Source: HyVt-337 sp964428895 (lineage in GTDB: Bacteria > Planctomycetota > Phycisphaerae > SM23-33). From it: a stretch of DNA of 31,053 bases. A model generated the notes under the pieces. It was not told the DNA's origin, did no database searches, and worked only from the letters and a program-made list of their open reading frames with translations. Positions 30,204-31,053 of this stretch are shown here, piece by piece (positions within the stretch are counted from its first letter, which is position 1; each line of letters opens with the position of its first letter). Both the position numbers and the translations under genes were made by a program. Where the stretch lies: assembly GCA_964428895.1 (NCBI GenBank), contig CAYRZU010000039.1, forward strand, positions 1 to 31,053, read 5' to 3'.

Positions 30204-31053
30204 ATGACAAGAAGTGAGAGGGCGAGCATCCGCAAACCGAATCTCCTGTTCATTTGGACCGACGAACAGCGTGCCGACACGATGGCCGCCTATGGCAACA
30301 CGTTGGTCCAGACTCCGAATCTCAACAAGCTCGCCGGAGAGAGCTTCGTTTTCGACAAGACCTACGTCTCACAGCCGGTGTGCACGCCTTCGCGATCTAC
30401 GGTCATGACCGGCCTATGGCCCCACCAAAACGGATGCCTGGGCAACAACGTTCCGCTCGGGGCGGATACGCCGTGTTTCAACGAATTGCTCGCCGATCCG
30501 AACTACCGCAGCGGCTACATTGGAAAATGGCACTTGGGAGACGAGGTGTTCTGTCAGCACGGCTTCGATGAATGGGTAGCCGTCGAGGACATGTACGTTC
30601 ACTACTACGGTGAGGGTCGCGACCAGGACGCACGTAGCCCCTATCACGACTTTCTGATCGCCAAGGATTACGAGCCGGGCCCGGGCAATGTGTTCGACCG
30701 CGGTTTCGCCTGCGGGCTCCCGTTCGAGCACGGCAAACCCCAGTTCATGCAGGATCGCGCGTGCGATTTCCTGACGCGCAATCAGGAGACGCCGTTCATG
30801 CTCTTCGTGAACTTCCTCGAGCCGCACATGCCCTTCACCGGCCCTCTGAACGACCTGCACGATCCGAAGGATATCGAATTGCCGGAATCGTTCAGGGATT
30901 CATTTGGCGAGGATGACCCGTTGCGATACCGGCTCAACCGCAAGCAGATCGAAGCGGGCTATGGGCTGGACGAGAAGAACTGCCGCGAACTGATCGCGCG
31001 GTACTACGGCCTGTGCACGCAATTGGACCGGTCGGTGGGGGCGATCCTGGCCA
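30204..31053 (+). CDS. sulfatase (S1 family), 3' end cut by window
   Basis: The first 283 residues are in the window, and the frame is open to the last base. The formylglycine motif is C-T-P-S-R (C60 to R64), where C60 is converted to formylglycine by a maturase. Metal-binding D20 lies in W-T-D-E-Q-R, where many sulfatases have D-D, and K108/H110 in G-K-W-H-L-G are the usual sulfate contacts. The start is ATG 30204, with AGGTAGG about eight bases upstream and the preceding stop 8 bases away. No signal peptide is visible at the N-terminus (M-T-R-S-E-R-A-S), which is unusual, since many planctomycete sulfatases are exported. The substrate cannot be told. Confidence 0.92.
   Translation, partial: MTRSERASIRKPNLLFIWTDEQRADTMAAYGNTLVQTPNLNKLAGESFVFDKTYVSQPVCTPSRSTVMTGLWPHQNGCLGNNVPLGADTPCFNELLADPNYRSGYIGKWHLGDEVFCQHGFDEWVAVEDMYVHYYGEGRDQDARSPYHDFLIAKDYEPGPGNVFDRGFACGLPFEHGKPQFMQDRACDFLTRNQETPFMLFVNFLEPHMPFTGPLNDLHDPKDIELPESFRDSFGEDDPLRYRLNRKQIEAGYGLDEKNCRELIARYYGLCTQLDRSVGAILA

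Noticed and set aside
1..31053. CRISPR arrays, tRNA or rRNA genes, insertion sequences and phage genes
   Set aside because: None could be seen; there are no regularly spaced repeats, cloverleaf-like sequences, transposase frames or terminal inverted repeats.

Overview
The window is GC-rich, gene-dense bacterial DNA. It contains one 100-base scaffold gap, so it is probably a metagenome-assembled or draft scaffold. The gene content points to Planctomycetota or a similar lineage such as Hydrogenedentota: a laterally mobile Na+-type N-ATPase operon, several uroporphyrinogen-decarboxylase-superfamily (URO-D) paralogues, a large DUF6785/DUF6784-type membrane protein, a sulfatase, and an FAD oxidoreductase. 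This placement is inferred from gene content alone; no rRNA or marker tree was available.

Layout. Positions 2-958 (+) hold the 3' part of a U32-peptidase-like TIM-barrel gene. Positions 930-10301 (-) hold a catabolic-looking set. Read in the direction of transcription it is: two tandem URO-D paralogues (the first split by the gap), an M28 peptidase, a large polytopic membrane protein, a class-III PLP aminotransferase, an amidohydrolase, and a mannonate-dehydratase-like enzyme. A calcineurin-type metallophosphoesterase (10376-11128, -) follows. Positions 11314-17953 (+) carry a complete nine-gene N-ATPase operon in the diagnostic order atpDCQRBEFAG. It has no separate delta gene, and subunit c carries a full set of Na+ ligands. 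Positions 18252-24937 (+) carry a compact histidine operon, hisG-C-B-H-F-A/I/E-D. Positions 24955-28347 (-) hold three more URO-D-superfamily genes. Positions 28465-31053 (+) hold an FAD-dependent oxidoreductase with a C-terminal beta-sandwich, then a sulfatase cut by the window end.

The most interesting part is the 298-base spacer between atpG and hisG. It encodes a short reading frame, preceded by a weak RBS, with three consecutive histidine codons. This is followed by mutually exclusive RNA pairings and a strong intrinsic terminator just before hisG. That is the architecture of a ribosome-mediated his attenuator. The his operon has two further oddities. HisA is fused in frame to HisI and HisE as one trifunctional protein. 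HisC carries a C-terminal fragment resembling the end of a HAD phosphatase, although no complete histidinol-phosphatase gene is present.

Smaller observations include a shared promoter-like element in front of both tandem URO-D genes and a scaffold gap flanked by identical 55-base ends, which looks like an unmerged contig overlap. There is also a six-residue tandem duplication at the end of AtpD and a long bulged inverted repeat upstream of the ATPase operon.
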